7,658 nt of DNA from JAJPJX01 sp964568355 (GTDB lineage: Bacteria > Acidobacteriota > Terriglobia > Bryobacterales > Bryobacteraceae): positions 1 through 7,658 of the forward strand of contig CAZMRK010000739.1 of assembly GCA_964568355.1 (NCBI GenBank), read 5' to 3'. The translations under genes and the position numbers were made by a program. Positions 6,974-7,658 of the stretch are shown in pieces; position 1 is the first letter of the stretch; every line of letters begins with the position of its first letter. The notes below the pieces were generated by a model. The model had not been told where the DNA came from, searched no databases, and saw only the letters and a list, made by a program, of their open reading frames with translations.

Positions 6974-7528
6974 CTATCCCAGATTCAATACGTCTTTGAG
7001 CGTTCCGCTCTGGGCCTGGATCTTGGTCTGAAGCAGCATGATCGCGTGGATCAACTGCTCCGGACGAGGCGGGCACCCGGGAACATACACGTCGATGGGA
7101 ATCACCTGGTTTACCGGAATCAGGGCGTAATTGTTGAATACACCGGTGGAGGTTGCGCAAGCGCCCATCGAGATTGCCCACTTGGGCTCCGGCATTTGCT
7201 GATACAGGTGGCGAATGACGGGCGCCATCTTGATGCTGACGCGTCCGGCGATGATCATCAGATCCGATTGCCGCGGCGAGCCGCGAAACACCTCGGCTCC
7301 AAACCGGGCGATGTCGAACCGGGAGGCGCTCATGGACATCATCTCGATGGCGCAGCAGGCCAACCCAAACGACATAGGCCAGATCGAGTTCTTGCGGGCC
7401 CAGTTGAGGGCTTTATCCAGCGTAGTCAGCACCAACCCCTCGGATGCCGTCGCAGCGAGATTGTCGATCGATTCATTGTCGATGCGGGCAAACAAATCCA
7501 GCGGACCGCTGGCCATGGGTGCACTCAT
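6974..7528 (-). CDS. nuoB: NADH-quinone oxidoreductase subunit B (NuoB-like)
   Basis: NuoB carries iron-sulphur cluster N2 in the peripheral arm of complex I and passes electrons to quinone at the cytoplasmic face of the membrane. Numbered from the ATG at 7528 (184 residues), the four N2 ligands are present: Cys58 and Cys59 in LACCAIE, Cys124 in MGACATSTG and Cys152 in PGCPPRPE. The conserved SFGLACCAIEMM and RQSDLMIIAG stretches are also there. The spacing from Cys124 to Cys152 is one residue shorter than the 29 in E. coli, and the usual VQGVD between them is replaced (IPVNQV). The ATG at 7528 is preferred over one at 7597, because the longer form would overlap the start of the divergent gene and adds a tail foreign to the family; ATG 7516 is also possible. 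AAAGG lies just one base before ATG 7528, so the ribosome site is imperfect. No nuoA, nuoC or nuoD adjoins, which is unusual. Confidence 0.88.
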   Translation of the reverse strand: MSAPMASGPLDLFARIDNESIDNLAATASEGLVLTTLDKALNWARKNSIWPMSFGLACCAIEMMSMSASRFDIARFGAEVFRGSPRQSDLMIIAGRVSIKMAPVIRHLYQQMPEPKWAISMGACATSTGVFNNYALIPVNQVIPIDVYVPGCPPRPEQLIHAIMLLQTKIQAQSGTLKDVLNLG

Positions 7529-7595
7529 ACCTTTAATTTTCGCATGAAATACGTGAAATCGAGGTGGGCCTTGTAGAATCAAGATACTGGCCTTC
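7529..7595. promoter_or_regulatory. Divergent promoter region between nuoB and the right-edge gene
   Basis: These 67 bases separate the two divergent start codons and are visibly AT-richer than the flanking genes. A plus-strand TAGAAT at 7574-7579 matches TATAAT at five of six positions and could drive the right-edge gene, though no good -35 box stands at the normal distance. A direct repeat TGAAAT occurs at 7545-7550 and 7554-7559, nine bases apart, and could be a protein binding site. No convincing promoter for nuoB was identified. Confidence 0.35.
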
Positions 7596-7658
7596 ATGAC
7601 GGACCACTACCACGAAGCTCTGGAACGCGCCGCCAAACTCTGGAACGTCGATTCCGGG
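7596..7658 (+). CDS. Start of a gene cut by the window edge, possibly a 4-alpha-glucanotransferase
   Basis: An open frame begins with ATG at 7596 and runs for 21 codons to the window end without a stop. It encodes MTDHYHEALERAAKLWNVDS plus one residue. The LERAAKLWNV segment reminds me of the N-terminus of acidobacterial MalQ-like 4-alpha-glucanotransferases, in which a short helix of this kind comes before a YWDI motif, but too little is visible to be sure. Support for a real gene comes from the AT-rich divergent spacer with a TAGAAT box 16 bases upstream and from codon use like its neighbours. No clear Shine-Dalgarno sequence is present. Confidence 0.45.
   Translation, partial: MTDHYHEALERAAKLWNVDSG

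Noticed and set aside
6861..7181. 106-codon minus-strand frame across the repeats and nuoB end
   Set aside because: Part is an out-of-frame shadow of nuoB and the rest reads through the inverted repeats; best explained as a repeat artefact rather than a protein.
7529..7597. 23-codon N-terminal extension of nuoB from ATG 7597
   Set aside because: It would overlap the ATG of the divergent gene, consume the whole promoter spacer, and add a segment not seen in NuoB proteins.

Overview
The window looks like a chromosomal segment from a GC-rich (about 60% by eye) member of the Acidobacteriota, probably close to Solibacter/Bryobacter. This placement is inferred from three things: a very long secreted PIG-L protein, a secreted protein built from repeats opening with C...GTY and containing DG.GN and G.Y.VN.DC, and a GC-rich hairpin cluster between convergent genes. 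No single marker proves it.

Layout. At the left, on the plus strand, is the 3' part of an S41 (C-terminal processing) protease gene with the end of its PDZ domain. After 20 bases comes a full GMP synthase gene (guaA, 584 codons) whose C-terminal half follows the long, eukaryote-like plan with two dimerisation subdomains. It converges, with a 4-base gap, on a minus-strand gene for an 828-residue secreted PIG-L deacetylase-like protein (3027-5513). A 239-base divergent intergenic region follows. Then a plus-strand gene with a strong ribosome binding site encodes a 348-residue exported protein made of two related repeats, each interrupted by a Gly/Pro-rich linker. This gene converges on a minus-strand solitary nuoB-like gene (complex I subunit B). 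The 174 bases between them hold two separate inverted-repeat structures: a four-hairpin array closed by an outer stem, and a 66-base inverted repeat ending one base from the nuoB stop. Divergent from nuoB, the first 21 codons of another gene run off the right edge.

The genes do not form one pathway. The protease and guaA may be co-transcribed. The PIG-L protein and the repeat protein both appear to be exported and are divergently transcribed. nuoB is separated from any other nuo gene visible here. I see no tRNA, rRNA, CRISPR array, insertion sequence or phage gene, and no convincing new multi-gene system. The most notable signals are the architecture of the GMP synthase, the hairpin array, the twice-interrupted repeat protein and the divergent stand-alone NuoB.
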